64,000 nt of DNA, taken from contig NZ_CANNDO010000002.1 of the NCBI RefSeq assembly GCF_947503385.1, positions 744,001 through 808,000 of the forward strand, given 5' to 3'. The notes below the pieces were generated by a model that was given only the letters and a program-made list of their open reading frames with translations, had not been told where the DNA came from and did not search any database. Numbering within the stretch: position 1 is the stretch's first letter; each line of letters begins with the position of its first letter. Of this stretch, positions 1 through 8,826 are shown piece after piece. The position numbers and the translations under genes are program-made. This DNA is from an uncultured Tateyamaria sp. (GTDB lineage: Bacteria > Pseudomonadota > Alphaproteobacteria > Rhodobacterales > Rhodobacteraceae).

Positions 1-1
1 G

Positions 2-1486
2 GCAGCGACGCCGTTCAACCTGATGCTTGCGCTGGTGGGCGTCGTGCTGGGCACCGTCATCGGCGCGTTGCCGGGGCTGTCGGCCACCATGGCCGTCGCG
101 GTGCTGGTGCCGTTTACCTTCACGATGGACCCTGCCTCGGGGCTGATCGCGCTGGGTGCGGTCTATACCGGCGCGATTTATGGTGGGGCCTATGCCGCCA
201 TCCTCGTGAACACGCCCGGCACGCCTGCGGCCATTGCCACGGCGCTTGACGGCTTTCCCATGGCGAAACGGGGCGACGGGGATCTTGCGGTCACGATTTC
301 CTGCTTTGCCTCTGCCTTTGGCGGCATGGTGGGGGCGCTGGCCCTGCTGGTGGTTGCACCACCACTGGCGACCATCGCGCTCAAATTCGGGCCGGTGGAG
401 TATTTCTGGCTCGCCATCTTTGGCCTGTCGCTGATCGCGGTGCTGTCCAAGGGCGCGACGCTCAAAGGGTTGATCGGCGGCTGTCTGGGCCTTGGCCTGT
501 CGACCATCGGATCGGCTGTGGTGGGCGGCGACGTCCGCTTTACCTTTGGCAACCCGGTGTTGCTGGGCGGCATCCACATCATCCCCGCGCTCATCGGCCT
601 GTATTGCGTGCCGGTCCTGCTGAACATGGTGGCCACCGACGACCCCCATATCGAGCGGGCGGCCACCGGGCGCGGCACCCGCATTGCCGAAGCGTTGGGC
701 CTCATGTGGCGCTCCAAGGTCAACCTCGTGCGCAGTTCTGTGGTGGGGACGGTTGTGGGTATTCTGCCTGCGGCGGGCGGTGCCGTCGCGGGCCTTGTCG
801 CCTATTCCGAGGCGCGGCGCACCTCGCGCCACAAGGACCAGTTCGGCAAAGGGGCCGCCGATGGCGTGATCGCGTCGGAATCGGCCAATTCCGCGACCGT
901 GGGCGGTGGGTTTGTGCCGACGCTGGTGCTGGGCATCCCCGGCACCCCGCCCGACGCGATCATCCTTGGCGCGCTGATGGTGCAGGGCATCCGCGTCGGT
1001 CCGCAGCTTTTTGTCGAACAGGCCAGCACCGTCTACACGTTTATCTTTGGGCTGCTCTTTGCGACGGTGCTGATGATCCCCGTGGGGCTGATGATCGGGC
1101 GGACGGCGTTCCGCACCATCTCATCGATCCCCAAGGCCGTGCTGGCCCCGGCCATCGGCGTGCTGATTATGATCGGTGCCTTCGCCGTGGAACAGAACCC
1201 CACCCACGTGGTGATGATGGTCGCCCTCGGGGCCATGGCGTGGGTGCTGCTCAAGTTTGGGTTCGAAGCCTCCCCCATCGTGCTGGGTCTCATCCTCGGA
1301 CCCATCGCGGAACAGGGGTTTGTGCAGGGCTACCTGATCGGCAACGCCTCGGGCAACATCTGGGGCGAGTTCTTTGGCCGCCCCATATCCATCGCCATCA
1401 TCGGGTTCACCCTGCTTACCCTGCTCTGGCCGCTCTGGTCCGACCGCAAGGCGCGCGCCACGCAAAAGGGGTCGCTCTATGAATAG
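2..1486 (+). CDS. tctA: Tripartite tricarboxylate transporter, large permease TctA (5'-truncated)
   Basis: Large membrane subunit of a TctABC-type secondary importer for carboxylates; it moves substrate delivered by a periplasmic TctC protein across the inner membrane. The visible protein is strongly hydrophobic throughout and has the family's two glycine/proline-rich signatures: GALPGLSATMAVAVLVPFTF near the start, and PTLVLGIPGTPPDAIILGAL in the second half. The frame is open to the left edge (the residues before the first ATG at 23 fit the family N-terminus), so the real start lies outside the window. The stop overlaps tctB by 8 bases. The binding protein gene tctC is not visible and probably lies just upstream. 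The substrate cannot be read from this gene alone; the linked LeuCD-like and DmlA-like enzymes point to a hydroxylated C4-C7 dicarboxylate (inference). Confidence 0.93.
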   Translation, partial: AATPFNLMLALVGVVLGTVIGALPGLSATMAVAVLVPFTFTMDPASGLIALGAVYTGAIYGGAYAAILVNTPGTPAAIATALDGFPMAKRGDGDLAVTISCFASAFGGMVGALALLVVAPPLATIALKFGPVEYFWLAIFGLSLIAVLSKGATLKGLIGGCLGLGLSTIGSAVVGGDVRFTFGNPVLLGGIHIIPALIGLYCVPVLLNMVATDDPHIERAATGRGTRIAEALGLMWRSKVNLVRSSVVGTVVGILPAAGGAVAGLVAYSEARRTSRHKDQFGKGAADGVIASESANSATVGGGFVPTLVLGIPGTPPDAIILGALMVQGIRVGPQLFVEQASTVYTFIFGLLFATVLMIPVGLMIGRTAFRTISSIPKAVLAPAIGVLIMIGAFAVEQNPTHVVMMVALGAMAWVLLKFGFEASPIVLGLILGPIAEQGFVQGYLIGNASGNIWGEFFGRPISIAIIGFTLLTLLWPLWSDRKARATQKGSLYE

Positions 1487-1910
1487 GTTCCTGCACCGCG
1501 ACATCGCCGCCGCCGCCGGGTTGCTGGCCTTGGGCGGCTACGCCCTGTGGGAGGCACAGTCGATGTCCGTCTTTGGCGCGATCTTTCCGCAACTGGCGGG
1601 CGCAGGCATGGTGCTGGGCGCGATCCTGCTGGCGCTGCGCGCCCTGATCTGGTCCCCCGCCCTGCCCACAAATACCGGCACCGTTCTGCGCCCTCTTCTG
1701 ATGCTGGCGGCGCTGGCCGCTTGGGCGATCCTGCTGCCTGTCACGGGCTTTGTCGCAACCTCTGTCGTGGGGGCCGGTGTCTGCATGATCATCGCGCAGC
1801 AACATGCCGTGCCGTTCCGCACCCTCGCTCTGCAAGGCGCGGGCCTCACAGCCCTTGTCCTGCTGGTGGCACTGCTCTTTGGCCGCCTGCTCAACGTCCC
1901 TTTGCCCTGA
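1479..1910 (+). CDS. tctB: Tripartite tricarboxylate transporter, small permease TctB
   Basis: Small membrane subunit of the same importer. The protein is 143 residues, the usual TctB size, with about four hydrophobic segments: roughly residues 8-25, 28-50, 68-90 and 110-140. The ATG at 1479 lies inside the end of tctA (8-base overlap), which suggests translational coupling; the longer upstream reading has no membrane character and is rejected. Sequence identity within the TctB family is always low, so the call rests on size, topology and position directly after tctA. Confidence 0.85.
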   Translation: MNRFLHRDIAAAAGLLALGGYALWEAQSMSVFGAIFPQLAGAGMVLGAILLALRALIWSPALPTNTGTVLRPLLMLAALAAWAILLPVTGFVATSVVGAGVCMIIAQQHAVPFRTLALQGAGLTALVLLVALLFGRLLNVPLP

Positions 1911-1917
1911 GGCCGCC

Positions 1918-3315
1918 ATGCCCCGCACGCTTTACGAAAAACTCGTGGACCAACACGTGGTCGCCACCATCGACGACAGCCACGTGCTCCTCTACGTCGA
2001 TTTCCACGTGATGAACGAATACACCAGCCCACAGGCCTTTGCCGGGCTGCACAGCGCGCACCGCCCCGTGCGGCGGCCCCGCGCACACCTCGCCGTGGTG
2101 GACCACGTGAACCCGACGCGGCCCATCACCGACCTGTCTCAGATTGAGGACGCAGGTGGGCGACTGCAAATCGAAACGCTCAGCGCCAATTGCGCGCGCC
2201 ACGGCATCCAGCTCTTTGACCTCTTTGACCCGCGTCAGGGGATCGAACATGTCGTGGTGCCCGAAAACGGCTTTGCCTGGCCCGGCATGGTGATTGCCTG
2301 CGGCGACAGCCACACAACCACCTACGGTGCCTTCGGCGCACTGGCCTTTGGCATCGGCACGTCCGAGATCGAACATGTGCTGGCCACCCAGACCCTCGTC
2401 TACAAGGTGCTCAAGCCAATGCAGGTGCGCATCGACGGCGCGCTGCCCACGGGCACATCGGCCAAGGATATCGTCATGGCCTTTGTCGAACGGGTCGGCG
2501 CGGCAGGTGCCTCCGGCTTTGCCGTCGAATTCACCGGCACCACCATCGACGCGCTCAGCGTCGAGGCGCGCATGACCCTGTGCAATATGGCGGTCGAGGC
2601 CGGTGCCCGCGCCGCCCTGATCGCCCCCGATCAAAAGGTGTTCGACGACCTTGCCGGGCGGCCACAGGCACCCAAGGGCGCAGCACTGGCCGACGCCCTG
2701 CGCGACTGGCAGGACCTGCGATCCGATCCCGACGCCGCCTTTGCCCGCGTGGTCGAGATCGACACACGCGCCATCGCCCCGCTGGTGACATGGGGCACCA
2801 GCCCCGACCAATCCGCCCCGATCACCGCCCGCATCCCCGCACCGCAAGGCGCAGGCGACCAGCGCGCGCTTGACTATATGGGGCTCGACGCGGGCCAACC
2901 GCTCGACAGCATCGCCATCGACCGCGCCTTTATCGGGTCCTGCACCAACGCCCGGATCGAGGATTTGCGCCGTGCCGCCGCCATCCTCGACGGGCGCACC
3001 GTGGCCGATGGCGTGACCGCCATCGTGGTGCCGGGATCGAAACAGGTGCGCGCCATGGCCGAGGCCGAAGGGCTCGACGCGATCTTCAAAGCCGCAGGCT
3101 TTGACTGGCGCGGCGCGGGCTGTTCCATGTGCCTTGCGATGAATGACGACGTCGCGGCAAGCGGCGAACGCTGCGCGTCCTCCACCAACCGCAACTTCGA
3201 GGGGCGGCAGGGGCGCGGCGCGCGCACCCACCTGATGAGCCCCGAAATGGTCGCCGCCGCCGCTGTCACCGGCACCCTCACGGATGTGCGCACCCTGATG
3301 AAAGCCACGCCATGA
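1918..3315 (+). CDS. LeuC-type aconitase-family dehydratase, large subunit
   Basis: Large [4Fe-4S] subunit of an isopropylmalate-isomerase-type hydro-lyase, 465 residues, the usual bacterial LeuC length. The cluster ligands are present: Cys342 in GSCTNAR and Cys402/Cys405 in GAGCSMC. The substrate-site region ACGDSHTTTYGAFGALAFGIG is also intact (residues ~125-145). The ATG at 1918 is 7 bases after the tctB stop, and the gene ends overlapping the small subunit by 4 bases. Position between a carboxylate importer and a D-malate-type dehydrogenase, rather than beside leuB/leuA, suggests a catabolic paralogue acting on a related hydroxyacid such as citramalate or a methylmalate (inference), although leucine synthesis is not excluded by the residues visible here. 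Confidence 0.85.
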   Translation: MPRTLYEKLVDQHVVATIDDSHVLLYVDFHVMNEYTSPQAFAGLHSAHRPVRRPRAHLAVVDHVNPTRPITDLSQIEDAGGRLQIETLSANCARHGIQLFDLFDPRQGIEHVVVPENGFAWPGMVIACGDSHTTTYGAFGALAFGIGTSEIEHVLATQTLVYKVLKPMQVRIDGALPTGTSAKDIVMAFVERVGAAGASGFAVEFTGTTIDALSVEARMTLCNMAVEAGARAALIAPDQKVFDDLAGRPQAPKGAALADALRDWQDLRSDPDAAFARVVEIDTRAIAPLVTWGTSPDQSAPITARIPAPQGAGDQRALDYMGLDAGQPLDSIAIDRAFIGSCTNARIEDLRRAAAILDGRTVADGVTAIVVPGSKQVRAMAEAEGLDAIFKAAGFDWRGAGCSMCLAMNDDVAASGERCASSTNRNFEGRQGRGARTHLMSPEMVAAAAVTGTLTDVRTLMKATP

Positions 3316-3926
3316 CCCCGTTCACCACTGTCACCGGCGTCGCCGCCGCGCTGCCCACGCCCAACATCGACACCGATGTGATCATGCCCAAACAGTTCCT
3401 CAAGCGGATCGACCGCGCCGGGCTGGCCATCGGTGCCTTTCACGACCTGCGCTTTGACACAGACGGGCAGACCCGCCCCGATTTCGTGCTGAACCGCGCG
3501 CCCTACAATCAGGCCAAATTCCTGATCTGCGGCGATAATTTCGGCTGCGGCTCCAGCCGTGAATACGCCGTGTGGGGGCTGCAACAGCTGGGTATCCGCG
3601 CGATCATCGCGCCGTCCATCTCGGGCATCTTCTTTGGCAATTGCGAGAAAAACGGGCTGCTTGCCATCACCCTGCCCCCGGGCGATGTGGACCTGCTCAT
3701 GGCCCACGCGGATACGCCCCGCACCGCCTTGATGACCATCGACCTTGACGCCCAGACCATCACCGCCGGGCCGCTGCGGATCGGATTTGACATTCCGGCT
3801 GCGCGCAAGGCGCTGCTTCTGTCCGGCGCCGACCACATCCAACAAACGCTGGACCGCGCTGCAACAATCACCGAGTTTGAGGCCAAACAGGCCGCAACGC
3901 GCCACTGGCTCTGGGCACGCGGCTGA
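3312..3926 (+). CDS. LeuD-type aconitase-family dehydratase, small subunit
   Basis: Small swivel-domain subunit that completes the active site of the LeuC-like protein. It is 204 residues, normal for bacterial LeuD. The signature GCGSSRE is at residues 78-84 (family consensus usually continues HA; here YA), and NIDTDVIMPKQFLK near the N-terminus is characteristic. The start ATG overlaps the large-subunit stop (ATGA), so the two chains are probably made in equal amounts. The substrate loop cannot be assigned with confidence by eye; see the large subunit for the inferred substrate range. Confidence 0.86.
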   Translation: MTPFTTVTGVAAALPTPNIDTDVIMPKQFLKRIDRAGLAIGAFHDLRFDTDGQTRPDFVLNRAPYNQAKFLICGDNFGCGSSREYAVWGLQQLGIRAIIAPSISGIFFGNCEKNGLLAITLPPGDVDLLMAHADTPRTALMTIDLDAQTITAGPLRIGFDIPAARKALLLSGADHIQQTLDRAATITEFEAKQAATRHWLWARG

Positions 3927-3958
3927 CCCGGAAACACCAACCCCAACAGGACAGACAC

Positions 3959-5020
3959 ATGACCAAGACCTACCGCATCGCCAGCATCCCCGGCGACGGC
4001 ATCGGAACCGAAGTGATCCCGCACGGACAGGCCGTCGCGGATGCAGCGGCGGCCAAGCACGGCTTTGCCATCGACTGGACCGTCTTTGACTGGTCCTGCG
4101 AACGCTATCTTGAGACCGGGCAGATGATGCCCGATGACGGGATTGAACAGCTCAAGGCCTTTGACGCGATCTATCTCGGGGCGGTGGGCTGGCCCAGCGT
4201 GCCCGATCACGTATCGCTCTGGGGGCTTTTGCTGCCGATCCGGCGCGAGATGCACCAATATGCCAATGTGCGCCACGTGCGCCTGCTGGATGGGATCACA
4301 TCGCCACTGGCGGGGCGGACATCGGCGGATATCGACTTTGTCGTCGTGCGCGAGAACGTGGAGGGTGAATATTCCGAACTGGGCGGGCGCATGTATGCCG
4401 GGACCGAGGACGAATTTGCCGTGCAAGAGGCGGTGTTCACCCGCCGCGGCACTGACCGCATCATGCGCTACGCTTTCGAACTGGCACAAGGCCGCGCCCG
4501 CAAACATGTGACCTCGGCCACCAAGTCCAACGGTATCAAGCATTCCATGCCCTTCTGGGACGAACGCTTTGCCGACATGTCCAAAGCCTATCCGAACGTG
4601 ACCACGGACCAGTTCCACATCGACATTCTGACCGCGCATTTCGTGCAGCACCCGGACTGGTTCGACGTTGTGGTGGCCTCGAACCTCTTTGGCGACATCC
4701 TGTCCGATCTGGGGCCCGCGATTGCAGGCTCCATCGGCATTGCGCCCTCGGCAAATATCAACCCTGAACGCGACTACCCGTCGATGTTCGAACCGGTGCA
4801 CGGCTCAGCGCCCGACATCGCGGGCAAAGGGGTGGCCAATCCGATTGCCGCCGTCTGGACCGTGGCGACCATGCTGCGCCATCTGGGCGAGGATGCCGCA
4901 GCCGATGATGTTGAGGCGGCGATGCAGGCATCGCTGCTTGACGCGGCGACCCGCACTGCCGATCTGGGCGGGACGGCGGACACGCAGCAATGTGCAGCGG
5001 CGGTGCTGGCAGCCCTGTGA
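3959..5020 (+). CDS. Decarboxylating D-malate/tartrate-type dehydrogenase (DmlA/TtuC-like)
   Basis: NAD-dependent beta-decarboxylating hydroxyacid dehydrogenase of the isopropylmalate/isocitrate dehydrogenase family, 353 residues. Visible features are the N-terminal IPGDGIGTEV nucleotide-fold motif, the substrate arginines in LLLPIRREMHQYANVR, the metal-binding NLFGDILSDLGPAIAGSIG, and the NAD loop GSAPDIAGKGVANP. The WGLLLPIRR segment resembles D-malate/tartrate dehydrogenases rather than LeuB. It follows the dehydratase small subunit by 32 bases. In the simplest reading the dehydratase isomerises an imported hydroxyacid and this enzyme oxidises and decarboxylates the product to a 2-oxoacid; that pathway is inferred from gene order. 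Confidence 0.86.
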   Translation: MTKTYRIASIPGDGIGTEVIPHGQAVADAAAAKHGFAIDWTVFDWSCERYLETGQMMPDDGIEQLKAFDAIYLGAVGWPSVPDHVSLWGLLLPIRREMHQYANVRHVRLLDGITSPLAGRTSADIDFVVVRENVEGEYSELGGRMYAGTEDEFAVQEAVFTRRGTDRIMRYAFELAQGRARKHVTSATKSNGIKHSMPFWDERFADMSKAYPNVTTDQFHIDILTAHFVQHPDWFDVVVASNLFGDILSDLGPAIAGSIGIAPSANINPERDYPSMFEPVHGSAPDIAGKGVANPIAAVWTVATMLRHLGEDAAADDVEAAMQASLLDAATRTADLGGTADTQQCAAAVLAAL

Positions 5021-5067
5021 TCTGCGCCGTCGGACGCTGGGGGGTATCTGCGCCGCGTCAGCCCCGC

Positions 5068-5180
5068 AGGATGGGCGATCTGCCCATCCTCTCCCGGCCC
5101 AAAGTGTATCCAAAAGGTTAATTTGCCTCTGTAACCCCTTGATTTTTGGTGTGCCCCACGGTGTCCCACGCTGGGACACC
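5068..5180. repeat. Composite two-hairpin intergenic element, copy A
   Basis: This gap between convergent genes holds a perfect 9-bp hairpin (AGGATGGGC / GCCCATCCT, 5068-5090), then the tract TCTGTAACCCCTTGA (5128-5142), then a second perfect 9-bp hairpin (GGTGTCCCA / TGGGACACC, 5160-5180). The latter sits 9 bases beyond the stop codon of the minus-strand SLC13 gene. The same three parts in the same order occur at 41946-42052, also just beyond the stop of an unrelated minus-strand gene. It could act as a transcription end or mRNA 3' stabiliser; no long U-tract follows either hairpin. Confidence 0.7.
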
Positions 5181-5189
5181 CGAAAAGTT

Positions 5190-6968
5190 TTACAGCGGCC
5201 AGATAAACGGGATCACCGCCGAGGCGAGCAGGCCCACGCTGAGATTGAGCGGGATGCCCACCCGCATGAAATCCGTGAACCTGTAGCCCCCCGGCCCATA
5301 GACCAGCATGTTGGTCTGGTACCCGATGGGCGTCGCAAACGAGGCCGAGGCCGCCACCATGACCGCCACCACCAAAGGCCGAGGATCAACCCCCAGCGCC
5401 CCGGCCAGCCCGATCGCAATGGGCGTGACCACAACCGCGACGGCGTTGTTGCTGACCAATTCCGTCAGGACCGAGGTGAGCAGATAAATCGCCCACACGA
5501 TCAAAAAGGGCGGCAACATCGCGAGCCCCGGCGCGACCGCATCCACGATCAGCGCCACAGCACCCGAGGCCTCCAGCGCCGCCCCGATCCCCAGCATCGC
5601 AAAGATCAGCGCGAGCAAGCGCCCGTCCACGAATGAAAACGCCTCGTCCGCGTCGATGCAGCGCGTGACCAGCACCAGCGCCACCGCCAGAACCGACAGC
5701 ATCAGGATGGGCGCGACGCCCAAGGCGGCCAGCACCACGATCCCCAGCAGCGCCAGCAGCACAATCGGCGCGTGGCTGCGCCGGAACGCGCGGCCCGTGG
5801 GCTGCGAGACGTCCACCATCTCCATGTCGGCGGCCAGCCGCTGAATGTCCTCGGGCGCGCCCTCCAGCAGGAGGGTGTCACCCACCTTGACCACAAGATC
5901 GTCCAACTGCCGCCCGATGTTCTGGTTCCGCCGATGCACCGCCAGCGGATAGACCCCATAGCGCCGCCGCAGCCGCATCGCACCAAGGCTGCGGCCCACC
6001 ATTTTGCAGCCCGGCGTGATCAGCACCTCGACCGTGGTTGTCTCCACCGCGCCCACCTGATCAAGGCGTTTGAGTTCCTTGTTCCGCTGCAAGCTCAGCA
6101 GTTCGGTCATCTGGGTCCGAAGCACCACCCGGTCGCCCACCTGCAACTCCACCGATGCCAGATCCCGGCGCAAGGATGCGTCGCCCCGGATCACGTCGAT
6201 CAACCGCACACCGTCCCTTTTGAACAGCTGCACGCTCAGCACCTCGCGCCCGATCAGGTTGGAATCCGGAGGGATCACCGCTTCGGTAAAGAACTTCATC
6301 TTGCTCCGGTCGCTCAGCAACCCCGCCAGACTGTCCCGGTCCGGCAGCAGCAGCGGCCCGACAAACCGCAAATAGATCATGCCCCAGATCACAAGGATCA
6401 CCCCCAGCGGCGTCACCTCGAAAATCGTGAATGGTTCCAGTCCCTGCGTCCGCGCAACACCATCCACCAGCAGGTTGGTCGACGTCCCGATCAACGTCAG
6501 CGTGCCTCCCAGAATGGCCGCATAGCTCAGCGGGATCAGCAGGCGCGACGGCGCCAGCCCCATGGTCTTGGCCAGTTGGATGAACACCGGGATCATCACC
6601 ACCACGACGGGTGTGTTCGACACGATGGCCGAACTGACGATCACAAACGCCATAAGCAGTGCAATGGCCACCACCGGATTGCTGCGCGCCTGCCGGTCGG
6701 CAAGGCCGGTGAATGCCTCCAGCGCACCGGTGCGCACCAGCGCCCCCATGATGATGAACATCGCCGCAATGGTCCACGGCGCGGGGTTCGACAACACCGC
6801 AAGTCCCGCCTCATACGGCAGCGCGCCTGACAGCAGCATCAGCGCCACGCCCCCAATGGCCACAACTTCTGCCGGCAGGCTTTCGCGCAGAAACAGCACG
6901 AACATGATGGCCACAACCGTGAGGGTCAGCACAGCATTGCCCGTCTGCGATAGCTCGATCAGCCCCAT
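5190..6968 (-). CDS. SLC13/DASS-family permease with two TrkA-C domains
   Basis: Inner-membrane transporter of the divalent-anion/sodium symporter (ArsB/NhaD-like) superfamily. About 12 hydrophobic helices are split by a soluble middle region (~residues 190-400) that contains two RCK_C/TrkA-C-like stretches, recognisable from GREVLSVQLFKRDGVRLIDVIRG and the later GRSLGAMRLRRRYGVYPLAVHR. The C-terminal half has the family SNNAVAVVVTPIAIGLA segment. Length is 592 residues from the ATG at 6968, preceded by AAGGG with 6-base spacing; earlier ATG/TTG codons would overlap the next gene. Family members carry sulfate, dicarboxylates or other anions; the substrate is unknown here. Confidence 0.85.
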   Translation of the reverse strand: MGLIELSQTGNAVLTLTVVAIMFVLFLRESLPAEVVAIGGVALMLLSGALPYEAGLAVLSNPAPWTIAAMFIIMGALVRTGALEAFTGLADRQARSNPVVAIALLMAFVIVSSAIVSNTPVVVVMIPVFIQLAKTMGLAPSRLLIPLSYAAILGGTLTLIGTSTNLLVDGVARTQGLEPFTIFEVTPLGVILVIWGMIYLRFVGPLLLPDRDSLAGLLSDRSKMKFFTEAVIPPDSNLIGREVLSVQLFKRDGVRLIDVIRGDASLRRDLASVELQVGDRVVLRTQMTELLSLQRNKELKRLDQVGAVETTTVEVLITPGCKMVGRSLGAMRLRRRYGVYPLAVHRRNQNIGRQLDDLVVKVGDTLLLEGAPEDIQRLAADMEMVDVSQPTGRAFRRSHAPIVLLALLGIVVLAALGVAPILMLSVLAVALVLVTRCIDADEAFSFVDGRLLALIFAMLGIGAALEASGAVALIVDAVAPGLAMLPPFLIVWAIYLLTSVLTELVSNNAVAVVVTPIAIGLAGALGVDPRPLVVAVMVAASASFATPIGYQTNMLVYGPGGYRFTDFMRVGIPLNLSVGLLASAVIPFIWPL

Positions 6969-6993
6969 GCGATACCCTTGGTCGTGAAAAAGG

Positions 6994-7920
6994 TCAGCGC
7001 CCAGTGTCCCCGATTGGACCGGGCGCATCAAGATGCGCTTTGCGCGGCTGCACCAGATACATGCCCAGCAGCATCAGGGCCAGCGCCAGCCAGACCGCTG
7101 GCGGATAGGCCTCCGCCAAGATGGCGCGCGCCCAGAACACGCCAAACAGCGTCACAAGAAAGCTGACCTGCACTGCAAAGACCGGCCCCGCCTGCCCCAC
7201 CAACCACACATAGCCGGTGTAGACCAGTACATGCGTCATCGACGCCATGATGTGCGCGATCTGCGGATCTCCGTATGGCGGGCGTGGGTCGATCCATTGC
7301 CCGGTCGACAGCGCCAACGGCAAGGCGATCAGCATCCCCACCAGTGATGCGCCCCACAGCACCTGCACAGGACCCATCCCCGCAGTGCCCCAACGCGCGA
7401 CGTAATTGCCTTCGAACGCATAGAACAGGCCTGAAATCAGACCGATCAGCACCCAGACCACCGGGATGGTGCCTGCGAATTCGGACCCCGGCAACACTAT
7501 CAGCATCACCGCTGTCAGCCCTGCCACAAGCCCGGCAAAGCGTCGCCAGTCAAATCGGTCCAGCGCCAGTATCAACGCGATGGGAAAGGCCCAGATGGGC
7601 ACCATGCTCAGCAGGATCGACATGACGCCCGATGGCAGATGTACCGCCGCCTGATAGCTGACCGTGTTGGGCAGCACCGACCCCACCAGTGCAATGATCA
7701 CATAGACCCGCAACTGCGCCGCTCCGCAAGGCAGGCGCAGCCCTTGCGGCAGAGCGATGGCGCTCATCACCACGAACCCAATTGCCAATTGCCAGAACAG
7801 CAGACCAAAATGCTTGAACCCTGAACTGACTGCAATCTTGGTCAGCGGCATGGTCAGGCCCCAGCCCGCACCCAGTCCCAGCAAAACAAGGGCAAGCCAC
7901 AGCCGCCGGTGGCCCGTCAT
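6994..7920 (-). CDS. EamA/DMT-family transporter
   Basis: Integral membrane protein of 308 residues with ten predicted helices arranged as two EamA repeats: the first from LALVLLGLGAGWGLTMPLTK to ~residue 140, the second from ~residue 155. This is the drug/metabolite transporter superfamily, mostly exporters of amino acids or metabolites. It starts at ATG 7920, overlapping the stop of the upstream phosphoesterase gene (ATGA), so the two are co-translated. It is followed after 25 bases by the SLC13 permease. Substrate not predictable. Confidence 0.88.
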   Translation of the reverse strand: MTGHRRLWLALVLLGLGAGWGLTMPLTKIAVSSGFKHFGLLFWQLAIGFVVMSAIALPQGLRLPCGAAQLRVYVIIALVGSVLPNTVSYQAAVHLPSGVMSILLSMVPIWAFPIALILALDRFDWRRFAGLVAGLTAVMLIVLPGSEFAGTIPVVWVLIGLISGLFYAFEGNYVARWGTAGMGPVQVLWGASLVGMLIALPLALSTGQWIDPRPPYGDPQIAHIMASMTHVLVYTGYVWLVGQAGPVFAVQVSFLVTLFGVFWARAILAEAYPPAVWLALALMLLGMYLVQPRKAHLDAPGPIGDTGR

Positions 7921-8723
7921 GGACCCGCTGACGGCAGGTGCCCCCCCTGACGCACCATCTCGATCCGCGTGGTGCGGCCATCCGCGCCCACTTCGACATA
8001 GACACCGGACAGCGTCACCTCACCCAAGGCGGGCGAAAACCGCTCCTTGGGCATCCCGGTGATGAACCGGCGCAACGGCTCGTCCCGCTGCATCCCGATC
8101 ACGGAATGATAATCGCCACACATGCCTGCATCCGTCAGATAGGCGCATCCCTTGGGCAGGATCATGGCATCGCTGGTGGGCACATGGGTGTGCGTGCCCA
8201 CCATCAGGCTGGCCCGCCCGTCGCACCAATGGCCCATGGCCATCTTTTCCGACGTCGCCTCGCAGTGAAAATCCACTAGGATGACTTCCACTGCGCCACC
8301 CAACGGGTGGGTCCGAAACACCGTCTCAAGCGCCGAAAACGGATCGTCAAAGGCGCGCTTCATGAACACCTGCCCCAGCGCCTGCACCACCAGCACGCGG
8401 CGCCCGCCAACGGAAAAGACCCGCGCGCCCTTGCCCGGTGCCGCCTTCGAGAAATTCAGCGGGCGCAACACGCGCGGCTCATTTTCGATGAATTGCAGCA
8501 TGTCCTTCTGATCAAAGGCGTGATCGCCCAGCGTCACGCAATCCGCGCCCGCCTCCAGCAGCGCCTTGGCATGGCTCCCCGACAGGCCCATGCCCGAGGT
8601 CGCATTCTCGCCATTCACCACAACAAAATCGAGGTTCCAGTCCGCCCGCAACCGCGGCAAATGATCGGTCACAGCCTGCCGTCCGGCCCGGCCCATGACA
8701 TCGCCCAGAAAAAGAATATTCAT
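7917..8723 (-). CDS. YmdB-type metallophosphoesterase (TIGR00282 family)
   Basis: Cytoplasmic binuclear metallophosphoesterase, 268 residues. The metal-binding GDVMGRAGR at residues 7-15, NGENATSGMG, LGDHAFDQKD and the C-terminal THTHVPTSDA motifs match the YmdB family; B. subtilis YmdB is a 2',3'-cAMP phosphodiesterase that affects biofilm genes. The start was set at ATG 8723 because the family begins MNILFLGDV; a longer reading adds 12 non-conserved residues. It heads an apparent operon with the EamA transporter (4-base overlap). No signal peptide. Confidence 0.88.
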   Translation of the reverse strand: MNILFLGDVMGRAGRQAVTDHLPRLRADWNLDFVVVNGENATSGMGLSGSHAKALLEAGADCVTLGDHAFDQKDMLQFIENEPRVLRPLNFSKAAPGKGARVFSVGGRRVLVVQALGQVFMKRAFDDPFSALETVFRTHPLGGAVEVILVDFHCEATSEKMAMGHWCDGRASLMVGTHTHVPTSDAMILPKGCAYLTDAGMCGDYHSVIGMQRDEPLRRFITGMPKERFSPALGEVTLSGVYVEVGADGRTTRIEMVRQGGHLPSAGP

Positions 8724-8767
8724 ACCGACCCCATATGCCGCGCCAACAGGCCACGGCAAGCGCCCTG

Positions 8768-8825
8768 TCTTCTTCTGACCAAAAATACCACGGGGGGAGG
8801 CCGCAGGCCGGGGGGCAGCGCCCCC
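8768..8825 (-). repeat. GC-hairpin/T-rich intergenic repeat, copy 1
   Basis: Read on the minus strand, this begins 1 base after the cyclo-ligase stop codon with the hairpin GGGGGCGCTGCCCCC. It continues through CCTGCGGCC and CCGTGGTATTTTTGG and ends in CAGAAGAAGA. It shares the same order of parts with copies at 51513-51569 and 57205-57254, and more loosely with the pair at 20977-21021 and 25073-25117. Confidence 0.75.
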
Positions 8826-8826
8826 A

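Noticed and set aside
1891-3231. Long open frame antisense to the LeuC-like gene
   Set aside because: Low-complexity His/Gly/Arg-rich translation from GC-rich third positions; no conserved motif; the sense strand has intact catalytic cysteines.
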